A DNA stretch of 40,530 nucleotides from Acaryochloris sp. IP29b_bin.137 (lineage in GTDB: Bacteria; Cyanobacteriota; Cyanobacteriia; Thermosynechococcales; Thermosynechococcaceae), in contig NZ_JANQOP010000071.1 in the NCBI RefSeq assembly GCF_028285745.1, positions 1 through 40,530 on the forward strand, given 5' to 3'. Position numbers and translations under genes: made by a program. The notes beneath the pieces were generated by a model. That model was given only the letters and a program-made list of their open reading frames with translations. It was not told the origin of the DNA and made no database searches. Position 1 is the stretch's first letter. The number at the start of each line of letters is the position of its first letter. Below are positions 16,242-24,931 of the stretch, one piece after another.

Positions 16242-18353
16242 TTAGGGCGTTAATAGAGCTTGAAAAGCTTCGTTGTCCCGAATAGGGTCAAAATCGGAGT
16301 CAGTTTTTGCCATTTCCCGATTCTCTTCTGGTGCTAAGGAAATGGCAATCTTTAAGTTTTCTACTGCGGCTTCAGGGTTGGCTTGTAAGGCATAGCAACA
16401 AGCTTTGTTATAAAAAGCATCATCTTTATCCGGCTTGAATTGGAGAGCTTTGTCATAGCTTGTGATCGCCTCTTCGAATCGTCCTAAATTCCCCAGGGCA
16501 ACGCCTCGGTTGTTCCAGGCTTGATCGTCATCCGGCTTGAATTGGAGGGCTTTGTCATAGCTTGCGATCGCTTCTTCGTATCGGCCTAACTTCCCCAGGG
16601 CAATGCCTCGGTTGTTCCAGGCTTCATCTTTATCTGGCTTGAATTCGAGGGCTTTGTCATAGCTTGCGATCGCTTCTTCGTATCGTCCTAAATTCTGAAG
16701 TGCATTGCCTCGGTTGTTCCAGGCTTCATCTTTATCTGGCTTGAATTGGAGGGCTTTGTCATAGCTTGCGATCGCTTCTTCGTATCGTCCTAAATTCTGA
16801 AGTGCATTGCCTCGGTTGTTCCAGGCTAAATCGTAATCCGGCTTGAATTGGAGGGCTTTGTCATAGCTTGCGATCGCTTCTTCGTATCGGCCTAAATTCC
16901 CCAGGGCAACGCCTCGGTTGTTCCAGGCTTCATCTTTATCTGGCTTGAATTCGAGGGCTTTGTCATAGCTTGCGATCTCCTCTTCGTATCGTCCTAAATT
17001 CTGAAGTGCATTGCCTCGGTTGTTCCAGGCTTCATCTTTATCTGGCTTGAATTCGAGGGCTTTGTCATAGCTTGCGATCTCCTCTTCGAATCGGCCTAAA
17101 TTCCCCAGGGCAACGCCTCGGTTGTACCAGGCTTGATCGTCATCCGGCTTGAATTGGAGGGCTTTATCATAGCTTGCGATCGCCTCTTCGAATCGTCCTA
17201 AATTCCCCAGGGCAACGCCTCGGTTGTTCCAGGCTTCATCTTTATCTGGCTTGAATTCGAGGGCTTTGTCATAGCTTGCGATCTCCTCTTCGAATCGTCC
17301 TAAATTCCCCAGGGCAACGCCTCGGTTGTTCCAGGCTTCATCGTCATCCGGCTTGAATTGGAGGGCTTTGTCATAGCTTGAGATCGCCTCTTCGTATCGG
17401 CCTAAATTCCCCAGGGCAACGCCTCGGTTGTTCCAGGCTAAATCGTAATCCGGCTTGAATTCGAGGGCTTTGTCATAGCTTGCGATCGCCTCTTCGTGTC
17501 GTCCTAATCTACGTAGTGAAACGCCTCGGTGGTTCCAGGCTAAATCGTAATCTGGCTTGAATTGGAGGGCTTTGTCATAGCTTGCGATCGCGGATTGATA
17601 ATCAGCTCCAGCAGCAAAAAGATTTCCTAGCTCAAAGAACAAATCTACTTGTTCTCGTGAAATAGCATGAATATCATCAATTAGTTCTTGAATTTCTATA
17701 ATTTTTTGGGTTCGCTCTAGTGGTGAGAGGGCTAAATACTTGTCAAAATCTCCTTCCTGAGTAATTCGTAATGATTCCTGTTGCAAGAGGTGTGAGTTAG
17801 TTCCAAACTCCCAAACCCCAGAACGCCAATCAAAAAAGTCAGGTGCTCGTCTTGTAAAGTATTTCAGAGCAAATAAGGGTACTAAGAAGATAAAGCAAAT
17901 ATCAAAGTCATCTCTAAAACGCTCCCGCTGTAGATTCAAATGACCAAGGATGCGGGGTAGTGTGTTGAGGTTGTAATATTCCCCCTCCCCTTGATAACCC
18001 GGCTTAATGTCAGAAATCAGTGATTTTTCAATGCCAGTAATAAATAGGACATCAATTTGGTCCTTATTAGGTAAGGCCGCAACAATTTCATAAAGGTTAT
18101 CGATGGAGGCTTGTAACCGTAAAACCTCGATTGTTTTTCCCTGAGTAGAGACAGACTGATTCCCTCCAACATCCTCTTGCACCCGTTTGATAAGCTGTTC
18201 TGCTTCCACGGGCGCGCATCGCACAAACAATAACCCAAAACCCTGGGTATATTGAATCGAACGAATCAATGCCCGATATTCTTTTTGCGGGTCTATCTTG
18301 GGTTCTTCACTCCAATCGATAGAGCTTGATGTTGTGGACTGGCTACGAGTCAT
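16242..18353 (-). CDS. TPR-repeat protein with N-terminal RRAPDF-motif domain; partner of an adjacent P-loop ATPase
   Basis: 703 residues. Residues 20-200 form an alpha/beta domain with no Walker A but with 'IDVLFITGIEKS' and 'RRAPDFFDW' (168-176). The same pattern occurs at the start of the NTPase-WD40 protein at 28117. Residues ~245-690 contain about 13 tetratricopeptide-like repeats of 34 residues. Eleven are almost identical (consensus 'AWNNRGVALGNLGRYEEAI' then 'SYDKALxFKPD'), alternating Gln/Glu before FKPD. The array should form a superhelical protein-binding surface. The ATG lies 11 bp inside the end of the upstream ATPase gene, so the two are translationally coupled and probably act together. 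Recent repeat duplication is evident at DNA level. The function is unknown; a sensor or scaffold role is inferred. Confidence 0.88.
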   Translation of the reverse strand: MTRSQSTTSSSIDWSEEPKIDPQKEYRALIRSIQYTQGFGLLFVRCAPVEAEQLIKRVQEDVGGNQSVSTQGKTIEVLRLQASIDNLYEIVAALPNKDQIDVLFITGIEKSLISDIKPGYQGEGEYYNLNTLPRILGHLNLQRERFRDDFDICFIFLVPLFALKYFTRRAPDFFDWRSGVWEFGTNSHLLQQESLRITQEGDFDKYLALSPLERTQKIIEIQELIDDIHAISREQVDLFFELGNLFAAGADYQSAIASYDKALQFKPDYDLAWNHRGVSLRRLGRHEEAIASYDKALEFKPDYDLAWNNRGVALGNLGRYEEAISSYDKALQFKPDDDEAWNNRGVALGNLGRFEEEIASYDKALEFKPDKDEAWNNRGVALGNLGRFEEAIASYDKALQFKPDDDQAWYNRGVALGNLGRFEEEIASYDKALEFKPDKDEAWNNRGNALQNLGRYEEEIASYDKALEFKPDKDEAWNNRGVALGNLGRYEEAIASYDKALQFKPDYDLAWNNRGNALQNLGRYEEAIASYDKALQFKPDKDEAWNNRGNALQNLGRYEEAIASYDKALEFKPDKDEAWNNRGIALGKLGRYEEAIASYDKALQFKPDDDQAWNNRGVALGNLGRFEEAITSYDKALQFKPDKDDAFYNKACCYALQANPEAAVENLKIAISLAPEENREMAKTDSDFDPIRDNEAFQALLTP
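16430..17590 (-). repeat. Tandem array of 102-bp TPR-coding units
   Basis: About eleven units of 102 bp follow one another with few substitutions. Each contains the stretch TTGTCATAGCTTGCGATC or a close variant on the + strand, often completing a HIP1 site GCGATCGC. Between units, differences cluster in a few codons (YEE/FEE, EAI/EEI, KPDKD/KPDDD/KPDYD). Such uniformity points to recent unequal crossing-over or gene conversion. Confidence 0.9.
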
Positions 18354-19719
18354 TCACTTGCTCACGAGAGCGTTTAGTCTGATCCTGCATTTGCTTGAAT
18401 GCCGCCTTAAATTCAGAAACGTCTTTCAACAGAGGATGAACATCATGCCAAGACTCCTCTTCACAATATTCCAACAGACAACGAGTGAATAACAAACTCC
18501 GATGAGCATCGTCATTGATAATTTGTTTAGTGGTATGAACGCCAGCCAATAGATCCCACTGATCAGAATCTACGGTGTCTCGATAGGTCTTGCGTAATTG
18601 CCGAATCGCTTGCTGGAGGGCCTCAGCATCAATGGGTAGCGACTCTTCTTCATTGTACTTAATCGCTGTTTGCACCAGCAGCACTAGATTCCGCACATGT
18701 CCTCCACTCATTTCGCAGAGCTTATTGAGCGTCTCGGCACTGTCGAACACGTCCGTTTCCAGGGCCAGTCTGTTAGCATCTTCGATGGAATCGATCCGCA
18801 TTCTAATAATTTGCTGCAGCTTTTTGATTCCATCTGCAAAGCCATCATTATTCCGAGTATGGGTCATAATCATGGGCAAAACAGGCAACGTACCATCATA
18901 GATCTCTAGTAAATCGGTAGCTCTACGCGACAACGCTAGAGAAATAGGCACCGTGTAGATGACATCACATGCCAAACCCTTTAACTGTTCAGCCCGATCA
19001 ATAAAAATCTCTTCGTGATTTGTGCGCCCTCCTTCATTCGTAATCAACGTTACCTTTTCTAGACCATCCGCAATCAAGACCAACCGCTGTTTATCAGCAG
19101 GCAGTTTCTGCTTCGCATCATCAATAAACTGATTCAGAGCGGCGATGAGTTTCTCCGTATAAGGATTCAGTGCCTTGCGTAGCTTGGCCCGCTGGGTCGG
19201 CTGAGTTTTAAAGCTGGCAGTAATTTTGCCCAGATCACCGACACCGACCTCTGCCCCCGCATTGCTCAGGTTAATTTCCGTCAACATCAAATCTTCAAAA
19301 GCCTTTTTACGCTCTTGAAACCAGCTCAGAACCGGTTTGGGGTCAGCTTCCCGGATAGTTTCTAGTAAATGCCTCGTGCACGCGATCAGAATATCGGTAT
19401 ACTCGACATCCTCTGGGTTAATGTCTTGATCTTCTGCCGAGAAATAAACGACCGTGCAGCCTTTAGTTTCCAGATCTTGTTTTAGCCGCAACAGCTCCGT
19501 TGATTTACCCCCACCTCGGTGACCAGTATAGAGCTGACAGGTCGGCTCATCTGAAAATCGTATGGTTTTTCCCAGCTCGATCAACACATTGCTGCCTCCT
19601 CGCACCTCCTTGCAATCCACATACAATTTGGAATTGGCGGGTAAAGGGGTCGGATTAAAGGCGTTGTAAATCTGACTTATAAGCACTAGATACCGAGGCC
19701 ATGAACACTCTGTCTGCAA
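18343..19719 (-). CDS. P-loop ATPase of the two-gene module (copy 1)
   Basis: Up to 458 residues. Walker A is 'GHRGGGKST' (residues ~66-74) and Walker B is 'RLVLIADGLEKV'. Further conserved segments are 'CDVIYTVPISLALS' and 'EMSGGHVRNLVLLVQ'. The same set, in the same order, appears in the ATPase at 32332 ('GHIGCGKST', 'GLVAIVDSLDRL', 'MVYTTPLVLCFS', 'LVSGGHIRNLLVLL'), so the two are paralogues. The fold looks AAA+/STAND-like. It overlaps the TPR gene by 11 bp. The start is uncertain: the frame opens at a TTG (19719), but by comparison with copy 2 a GTG at 19686 would remove an unmatched N-terminal tail. I cannot assign a named family. Confidence 0.85.
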   Translation of the reverse strand: MQTECSWPRYLVLISQIYNAFNPTPLPANSKLYVDCKEVRGGSNVLIELGKTIRFSDEPTCQLYTGHRGGGKSTELLRLKQDLETKGCTVVYFSAEDQDINPEDVEYTDILIACTRHLLETIREADPKPVLSWFQERKKAFEDLMLTEINLSNAGAEVGVGDLGKITASFKTQPTQRAKLRKALNPYTEKLIAALNQFIDDAKQKLPADKQRLVLIADGLEKVTLITNEGGRTNHEEIFIDRAEQLKGLACDVIYTVPISLALSRRATDLLEIYDGTLPVLPMIMTHTRNNDGFADGIKKLQQIIRMRIDSIEDANRLALETDVFDSAETLNKLCEMSGGHVRNLVLLVQTAIKYNEEESLPIDAEALQQAIRQLRKTYRDTVDSDQWDLLAGVHTTKQIINDDAHRSLLFTRCLLEYCEEESWHDVHPLLKDVSEFKAAFKQMQDQTKRSREQVNDS

Positions 19720-19784
19720 TTCTAGAAGGATTGTGACTCAGTTGTGTGAATTATCAAGCCTGTACGTTCACAAGCATCTGGTGG

Positions 19785-20379
19785 CTAACTGTTCAAAGCG
19801 TGTAGTTCTTGCAGAAAATCTTTCACGGCCTGCGGTTGGTCTTGGGGCTGCACAAATTGGGCCAATATCTCAAAATCCAGGTCAGAAAAAAACTGGCTAC
19901 GAGTCACAACTTCCATCCTTTCACGCAAATCAAAAAGCTGAAGCCGATCATCCTGCCAAATCAAAACCTCTGGCACCCCCAACCCCTGATACATCTCCAG
20001 CTTATCTCCCCCCCCCACTCGTCAAATTCACCTCAATCGCAAAATCAGGCAAATCCTTCAATCCCTGCACGCAATAACACTCATCCGGCTCCAGCCCTCT
20101 TGCCTTAGCTTCCAGCCGAAACGTCGTCGATCCATATCCATGCAGCGGGGTATCTACCTCTTCTGCATACCGCTCCAGCAAGCGGGCAATCACCTTCTTC
20201 AGCATTTCATGTTCAGGCGAAGGCCTAAAAATCTCTAAATTTCCCTGCAAGTACAACAAGCGCAACCCAGGATAATCCTCTAGCGTTGATAACAACCCCT
20301 CATACTGCTGCCAAGACACACTGGGGAGAATCACACGCTGATCTTCCGTTGTGGATGGCAATGGCATGAAAGTGGTCAT
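19785..20379 (-). pseudogene. Uma2-family (DUF820) gene frameshifted in a G9 run
   Basis: From ATG 20379 the protein reads normally ('PLPSTTEDQRVILPSVSW', 'LLYLQGNLEIFRPSPEHE', 'LKDLPDFAIEVNLTSGGG') and then stops at 20002. The rest of the family sequence ('DKLEMYQGLGVPEVLIWQ' and on to 19785) continues in another frame. On the coding strand the junction is a run of nine G (plus-strand C 20008-20016). Removing one G joins the two parts exactly as 'LTSGGGDKLEMYQGLGV'. The gene is therefore either inactivated by slippage, phase-variable, or miscalled in sequencing. Otherwise it has full length (~197 residues) and the putative active-site residues (PDFAIEV). It lies upstream of the ATPase/TPR module on the same strand. 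Confidence 0.85.
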
Positions 20380-20572
20380 AGTCAACAATCTCCCAAGAGC
20401 GGCCTTGATCTTGGATAGTTAATGATTGATTCAGCTCGGCATTGAGCCTAGTTCGTAATCCTGCCAGTGCTTCAGTTGCAGGCTGTCCCTGGCCTTGGTC
20501 AAATTCTTTTAGCCCTTCAAGAATTCCTTGCACTGTCTTCAAGTACTCCAAATACTCAATAGGATTCAGCAT
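20300..20572 (-). CDS. Small hypothetical protein upstream of the broken Uma2 gene
   Basis: A 90-residue frame from ATG 20572 begins 'MLNPIEYLEYLKTVQGIL' and has a predominantly helical, charged composition. I do not recognise a family. Its last ~27 codons overlap the start of the Uma2 gene at 20379 in a different frame, so either the C-terminal end is run-on sequence or the two genes are tightly coupled. The first ~60 residues look like genuine coding sequence, with soluble composition and no rare-codon clusters. It is in the same orientation as Uma2 and could be its partner. Confidence 0.5.
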   Translation of the reverse strand: MLNPIEYLEYLKTVQGILEGLKEFDQGQGQPATEALAGLRTRLNAELNQSLTIQDQGRSWEIVDYDHFHAIAIHNGRSACDSPQCVLAAV

Positions 20573-20655
20573 TGCCAATTTTCTATGTCTACAATTTAGC
20601 AATCAAGAGGTGAGAGCTGAGCGTTACCTAAGCCTAACTCCAATCATTCTAAGCC

Positions 20656-22617
20656 TCACCAATTCTTCCAGTTCAGATTAAAAATCGACATATCTGGAAA
20701 CGCCGTTGGATTTTGATTTCGATTCAAAATCGCCTGTAGCTTCTCCAACCTCGGACTTCGGCGGGGCAAATTCTCCACCAACTGATAGGGCAATACCCCC
20801 TGATCCAGCACAAACGCCGCCGTCGTTCCCGCTGCCGCCCCCGACGACCATTCAAAACTATGGACCCGATAAGTCGCCGCACTAATGTGACTCGTGGCAA
20901 TACTCTTCCCCGTCACCAGCAAATTATTGATCCGATGTGGAATCATCGCCCGCAGGGGAATTTGATAGGGATAGGTTTGCGTCGCCCCCTGACGTTCCCC
21001 TGGCCGTTCTTGATTGCCTGGCGCTTGGGGAGGACTAAGCTGCATACAGGGATGGAAATCAATCGGATAGTGACCAATACCCACACTGTCCGGATAAATG
21101 CGAGATCTGGTTCGCAGCTCCACTTCTGCTAGCGGCACGCGATCCAAAATTACATCCAGAGTTTTTAACCCCGCCATCCGGGTAATCAAATTCCGGTAGT
21201 CCGGTCCCGATAGGGTGTTGCGGTAATAGGGCAACCGGAAATCCTGCTTAGAGACATCCGTTTCCGTAATCACAAAACCTTGAGGATAGCCATAGCTGTA
21301 GCGACTAATTAAGCGCCGACTCTCCCGCATATAGGGAAACTTGGACAAACCGTGCGCCGTTCCCATCGGCGAATCTAGCCCTTTTAAGTATTTGAGATTG
21401 GGCCAAGGCTGCTTGGGAGGGTCTGCCACCTTAGAATCCGTGGTCCCGGCTACCAGCCAGTAGAAATAGCCCTGAGCTAATTCCTCACCCCCCTGCAAAC
21501 TGGCAATCCGTAAACCCCCCTGCCAATCTTGGAGCTGCCCTTCCGCCAGCAGCTGGTCTCGGGTCAAAATCAGGTTGTCTTGGGCGGTGCCAGGTCCGTA
21601 GTCATTGCCTCCACCCCAGTTCTGCATGGAGATATCGCCTACATTCACCTCCTCATCTGCGGTGCCTGGTTGGACGCTAAAAATACGGCGATAGCTAAAG
21701 ACTAGGTTGGGCGTTTGGGCATAGCGAGGTTTGTCAAAACTATAGAACGGCTCATATTCAGGGTAGAACGCAGGCGGCTGATGAACTGGCGGAGTTGCAG
21801 TGGCCTGCATGGCAAAGGTATAGGTGCTGGCCTGGGTGCAGTAAGGGTCAGCCTGTTTGCTGGAGGATGACGGCTCTAGATGGGACCGTGGATCAATGCC
21901 CAAGCGATAGGGGAGGTCTGCTAGCGCCAGCAATTCCCCCGTTTCTGTGGCCTCTACCACGATCCATTGCCCGGTGGCGGGCGGCTGGAATTGCAGAATC
22001 GTTTTGGTAAAGCGATCCGAATCTTCTTCGGTGTAGCTGTCAGCCAGAGTTTGGGAGAGGGGATAGGTATTGAGAGGGGGTGCTCCGGGGGCAGGCTGAT
22101 GCTGAATGGCTCGGACTGAGGAAATTAAATCACCACCAGAATTGGTTGCTAGAGACTTGACCACCGTATTGGGAAATAGATGGAGCTTGCCTTCACCTTC
22201 GGCTTCCGCTATTTTCAGCATGTCTAGAAGGAGGGTATGCCCCTGTTGGGGTAAAAAGCAGACCAGGCTGACCCAGCAATCGCCGGGGCGATCGCGTCCT
22301 GATACCTCAATCAATCGCTGGCGAAATTGGGCATAGCCTCTGGGGAAAATCCCGCGAGTGCGTTGGCCTACGGTTTCATCTAAGGCTGAAGTGCCCTGGG
22401 ACGAAATTTGGCCGCCCCACCAGTCTGTTAGCTCCGTCATACACACCTGACGCCCTGCCATTAAAGCTTCATAGGTGGTGGCAACCCCTGCCAGACCACC
22501 CCCCACGACTAAAATGTCGCAGTTAACCGTGCGATCAACCGGGCGTGGTGCTGCGAGAGCAGAGACACCCCCCATACTCCACAGAGCCGTAACGATTGCC
22601 CAGACAGATCGGTTCAT
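20656..22617 (-). CDS. Exported FAD-dependent oxidoreductase
   Basis: 653 residues. An N-terminal signal-like segment ('VWAIVTALWSMGGVSALAA') precedes the dinucleotide fold 'CDILVVGGGLAGVATTYEAL', the motif of the FAD_oxidored family. 'TDWWGGQISSQGTSALDE', 'WIVVEATETGELLALADLPY' and the C-terminal 'NNLLVTGKSIATSHISAATY' then 'GAAAGTTAAFVL' are typical of this group. Export implies work in the periplasm or lumen. The substrate is not identifiable. The gene stands alone, with 46 bp to the DUF4335 gene upstream on the same strand. Confidence 0.8.
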   Translation of the reverse strand: MNRSVWAIVTALWSMGGVSALAAPRPVDRTVNCDILVVGGGLAGVATTYEALMAGRQVCMTELTDWWGGQISSQGTSALDETVGQRTRGIFPRGYAQFRQRLIEVSGRDRPGDCWVSLVCFLPQQGHTLLLDMLKIAEAEGEGKLHLFPNTVVKSLATNSGGDLISSVRAIQHQPAPGAPPLNTYPLSQTLADSYTEEDSDRFTKTILQFQPPATGQWIVVEATETGELLALADLPYRLGIDPRSHLEPSSSSKQADPYCTQASTYTFAMQATATPPVHQPPAFYPEYEPFYSFDKPRYAQTPNLVFSYRRIFSVQPGTADEEVNVGDISMQNWGGGNDYGPGTAQDNLILTRDQLLAEGQLQDWQGGLRIASLQGGEELAQGYFYWLVAGTTDSKVADPPKQPWPNLKYLKGLDSPMGTAHGLSKFPYMRESRRLISRYSYGYPQGFVITETDVSKQDFRLPYYRNTLSGPDYRNLITRMAGLKTLDVILDRVPLAEVELRTRSRIYPDSVGIGHYPIDFHPCMQLSPPQAPGNQERPGERQGATQTYPYQIPLRAMIPHRINNLLVTGKSIATSHISAATYRVHSFEWSSGAAAGTTAAFVLDQGVLPYQLVENLPRRSPRLEKLQAILNRNQNPTAFPDMSIFNLNWKNW

Positions 22618-22663
22618 GACGCTCGCGAATTTTTAGGTGCAACTTGAGTTAATAGGTAGGACG

Positions 22664-23485
22664 TTAAGGAAATGCTTCCGGTTCTGGCGAAGCCTCTGGA
22701 CTCGGCGAAGCCTCTGGACTTGGAGATGCCTCAGTGCTCTCCGGGCTGGGAGATGCAGCAGGTGTTTCACCCGGTGTGGGGGATTCTCCAGAGGTAGGCG
22801 ATACCGGGATTGCAGGAGGCGAGACGCCAGGAGGGGCGGTCCCTGGGGCAGGCGTTTCGGTACTTGTGGGTGCGGCTTTTGGCGGATCTTTTGGCGGCTT
22901 GCTGGCTTGGGGAACGGGTAGAAAGTAGAAGGCTGAAGCTGCGATCGCAATACTCGCGGCCCCCAACACAGCGGGGGTAGATTTTTGCAGAGCCTGACCG
23001 GAAGCCGCTTCTGAGCGCGAGAGAGGCCGCACCGCCAAAGACAGATTAGGCAAGGTCTGCTGATCGGCCAGGAGCTGATCCAAGGCTTCGACCAGATCAA
23101 AAAGCTGCAGCGTCGTTAAGTTGACCCGAATCGGATCCTCTGCGCCGCTGGGCGTTTCGTTGAGGAGCTCCGTGGGAATGGTTAGTTCAAACCCGTCTTC
23201 TGTTTTGGGCAATAGATGCACGGCAGACTGATCTTGATTGAGCTTGGTTAGCCGACGATGGGGGACACCACTCATCCAGGACTGGGTACATTGGTTAGTG
23301 GCTTGAATCAGGCTATTCAGCAGATCTAAGCCGCCCGTGAGGGGCTGCTTTAAATCTCCAAATTGGCATTCCAGCCGCAGAAGGACATCTAAGGAGCCTC
23401 CGATGGCAGCATCGGAAACGGAATTACTGATGCCTTCTAGGTAGAGGGTACAGTTGGGCAAAATAAATTGGCGTTGAACGGTCAT
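22664..23485 (-). CDS. DUF4335-family protein with Pro/Ser/Glu-rich tail
   Basis: 273 residues. The N-terminal ~150 residues ('QRQFILPNCTLYLEGISN', 'TTLQLFDLVEALDQLLAD') match the cyanobacterial DUF4335 family as I recall it. A single hydrophobic helix ('ALQKSTPAVLGAASIAIAASAFYFLPV') follows at about residues 165-193. The last ~75 residues are low-complexity, with short repeats of the type E-A-S-P-S-P, probably extracytoplasmic. The gene starts 5 bp after the DUF3038 gene; these two families commonly neighbour each other in cyanobacteria. Function unknown. Confidence 0.75.
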   Translation of the reverse strand: MTVQRQFILPNCTLYLEGISNSVSDAAIGGSLDVLLRLECQFGDLKQPLTGGLDLLNSLIQATNQCTQSWMSGVPHRRLTKLNQDQSAVHLLPKTEDGFELTIPTELLNETPSGAEDPIRVNLTTLQLFDLVEALDQLLADQQTLPNLSLAVRPLSRSEAASGQALQKSTPAVLGAASIAIAASAFYFLPVPQASKPPKDPPKAAPTSTETPAPGTAPPGVSPPAIPVSPTSGESPTPGETPAASPSPESTEASPSPEASPSPEASPEPEAFP

Positions 23486-23490
23486 TGGGG

Positions 23491-24096
23491 TTAGGCCACT
23501 TCTCCATCAAACAGACTAGACCAAAATCGCTCCATTCCGGCAGTTCCGGTACAAAATAGCACCTGTTCTAGCAAGCTTAAAGCCAGCTCATCTAGCCGCT
23601 CATTTTCTTTGTAATCCGCAATAGCGGTCCGATTTGGATTCATCCGACTGCGAAAATGACGGCGAAATCGCTCTAAATAATTGGCTAACGGCACACTGTG
23701 ATCGGGGGTGAGCTGTTTCTCGGCGAGCTGCCGCTGGACGTTGAGGAGCTGGCGCACCTGGGCGGTTTGCCGACGAGCAATATGGCATCCCACAGCCACC
23801 AGGGCTTTGGCCTTATCTAGACTGAGGGGGTCTCGCTGGTGCGATCGCCGTAGCGGATTGGTATTGCGAGACTGCCAAAAGTCCACTCGATTTTCAATCA
23901 CATCTTGGAGCTGCAGTTCTTCCAAGCTCATCAACATCAATTCCGAGGCATAGAGGTCTAATGCTTCGATGGCCAGCAACACAAAATCGAGTTGAATCCG
24001 GGTTCGTCGAGGACAAACTTGGTTGGGAACATCTGGATCGGACAGGGTCTTGAGGATGGGAGAAACGAATTGTTCAGTGGGGCTATCGGCTTGCAT
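23491..24096 (-). CDS. DUF3038-family protein
   Basis: 201-residue, mostly helical cytoplasmic protein with 'RTRIQLDFVLLAIEALDLYASELM', a central region rich in Arg/Gln, and 'ENERLDELALSLLEQVLFCTGTAGMERFW'. I recognise it as the cyanobacteria-specific DUF3038 family, whose role is not known. It is the first gene of a two-gene unit with the DUF4335 protein (5-bp gap). It diverges from apt across ~285 bp. Confidence 0.75.
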   Translation of the reverse strand: MQADSPTEQFVSPILKTLSDPDVPNQVCPRRTRIQLDFVLLAIEALDLYASELMLMSLEELQLQDVIENRVDFWQSRNTNPLRRSHQRDPLSLDKAKALVAVGCHIARRQTAQVRQLLNVQRQLAEKQLTPDHSVPLANYLERFRRHFRSRMNPNRTAIADYKENERLDELALSLLEQVLFCTGTAGMERFWSSLFDGEVA

Positions 24097-24380
24097 TACG
24101 ATTCCATTACGACAAGAATACGAAAGATATGTTCGAACGACTGAGGAAACCTTAGCATTGGCATCCAGATCTAGACTGCCCGCAAAAGCCCCTCGACGAT
24201 GCGTTTCGCTAAAAGTTCACATCCAATCCGACCTGATTTGGCTGGGGATTAAAAGGGATTGGCAGAAGCGTCCAGATGGTCAACCACATTAGTGTACGAT
24301 TTCTGACGTACCGTCTCCTGTCCTTTAATCAGGATAAAAGGTCATCTTTCCTATTCACCTTGCGTCACATCACAACACCT

Positions 24381-24893
24381 ATGGATCTCAAGTCACTGAT
24401 TCGCAATATTCCCGATTTTCCTAAGCCTGGCATTTTGTTTCGAGACATTACGACCTTATTGCAAAATCCCGACGGTCTTCGTTACGTCATTGATCAGTTT
24501 ACGGATGATTACAGCGATCAATCCATTGATTATGTCGTAGGAATTGAGTCCAGGGGCTTTATTTTTGGCGCACCCTTGGCCTATCAACTTGGGGCTGGAT
24601 TTGTCCCCGTTCGCAAACCCGGTAAGCTTCCTGCTGCCGTCCATGCCCAGGAATATGCACTGGAGTACGGTACGGATCGCCTGGAAATTCACCAAGATGC
24701 CTGTCCCGCTGGCAGTCGGGTGCTGGTCGTAGATGACCTCCTGGCAACGGGGGGCACGGCTGCGGCTACGGCCCAACTCCTTGACCCCCTAAACTGCACT
24801 CTCGTCGGGTTTGGGTTTATTATCGAGCTGACAGGTTTAGCAGGGCGGCAAAAACTGCCCGACTGCCCCATCAATGCATTAGTGGAGTACTAG
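24381..24893 (+). CDS. apt: Adenine phosphoribosyltransferase
   Basis: Salvages adenine with PRPP to give AMP. It has 170 residues from ATG 24381, the standard length. The open frame extends 35 codons further upstream, but that part has no family similarity. Key motifs: '[19 protein letters not shown]', '[18 protein letters not shown]', '[11 protein letters not shown]' and the PRPP-binding loop '[16 protein letters not shown]'. It is followed after 38 bp by the permease gene on the same strand, so apt, permease, the small protein and tyrA may share a transcript. Confidence 0.95.
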   Translation: MDLKSLIRNIPDFPKPGILFRDITTLLQNPDGLRYVIDQFTDDYSDQSIDYVVGIESRGFIFGAPLAYQLGAGFVPVRKPGKLPAAVHAQEYALEYGTDRLEIHQDACPAGSRVLVVDDLLATGGTAAATAQLLDPLNCTLVGFGFIIELTGLAGRQKLPDCPINALVEY

Positions 24894-24931
24894 TTATCGG
24901 TAGCGAACTTTTCGGATACACCGTTAGGCGG

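Noticed and set aside
16430-17590. CRISPR array
   Set aside because: The regular repeats are in frame, 102 bp long without unique spacers, and encode TPR units.
22633-23100. 155-codon - strand frame overlapping the DUF4335 gene
   Set aside because: Arg/Pro/Leu-rich shadow of the low-complexity tail in another frame.
24276-24380. 35-residue extension of apt
   Set aside because: No similarity to APRT; the family start is at ATG 24381.
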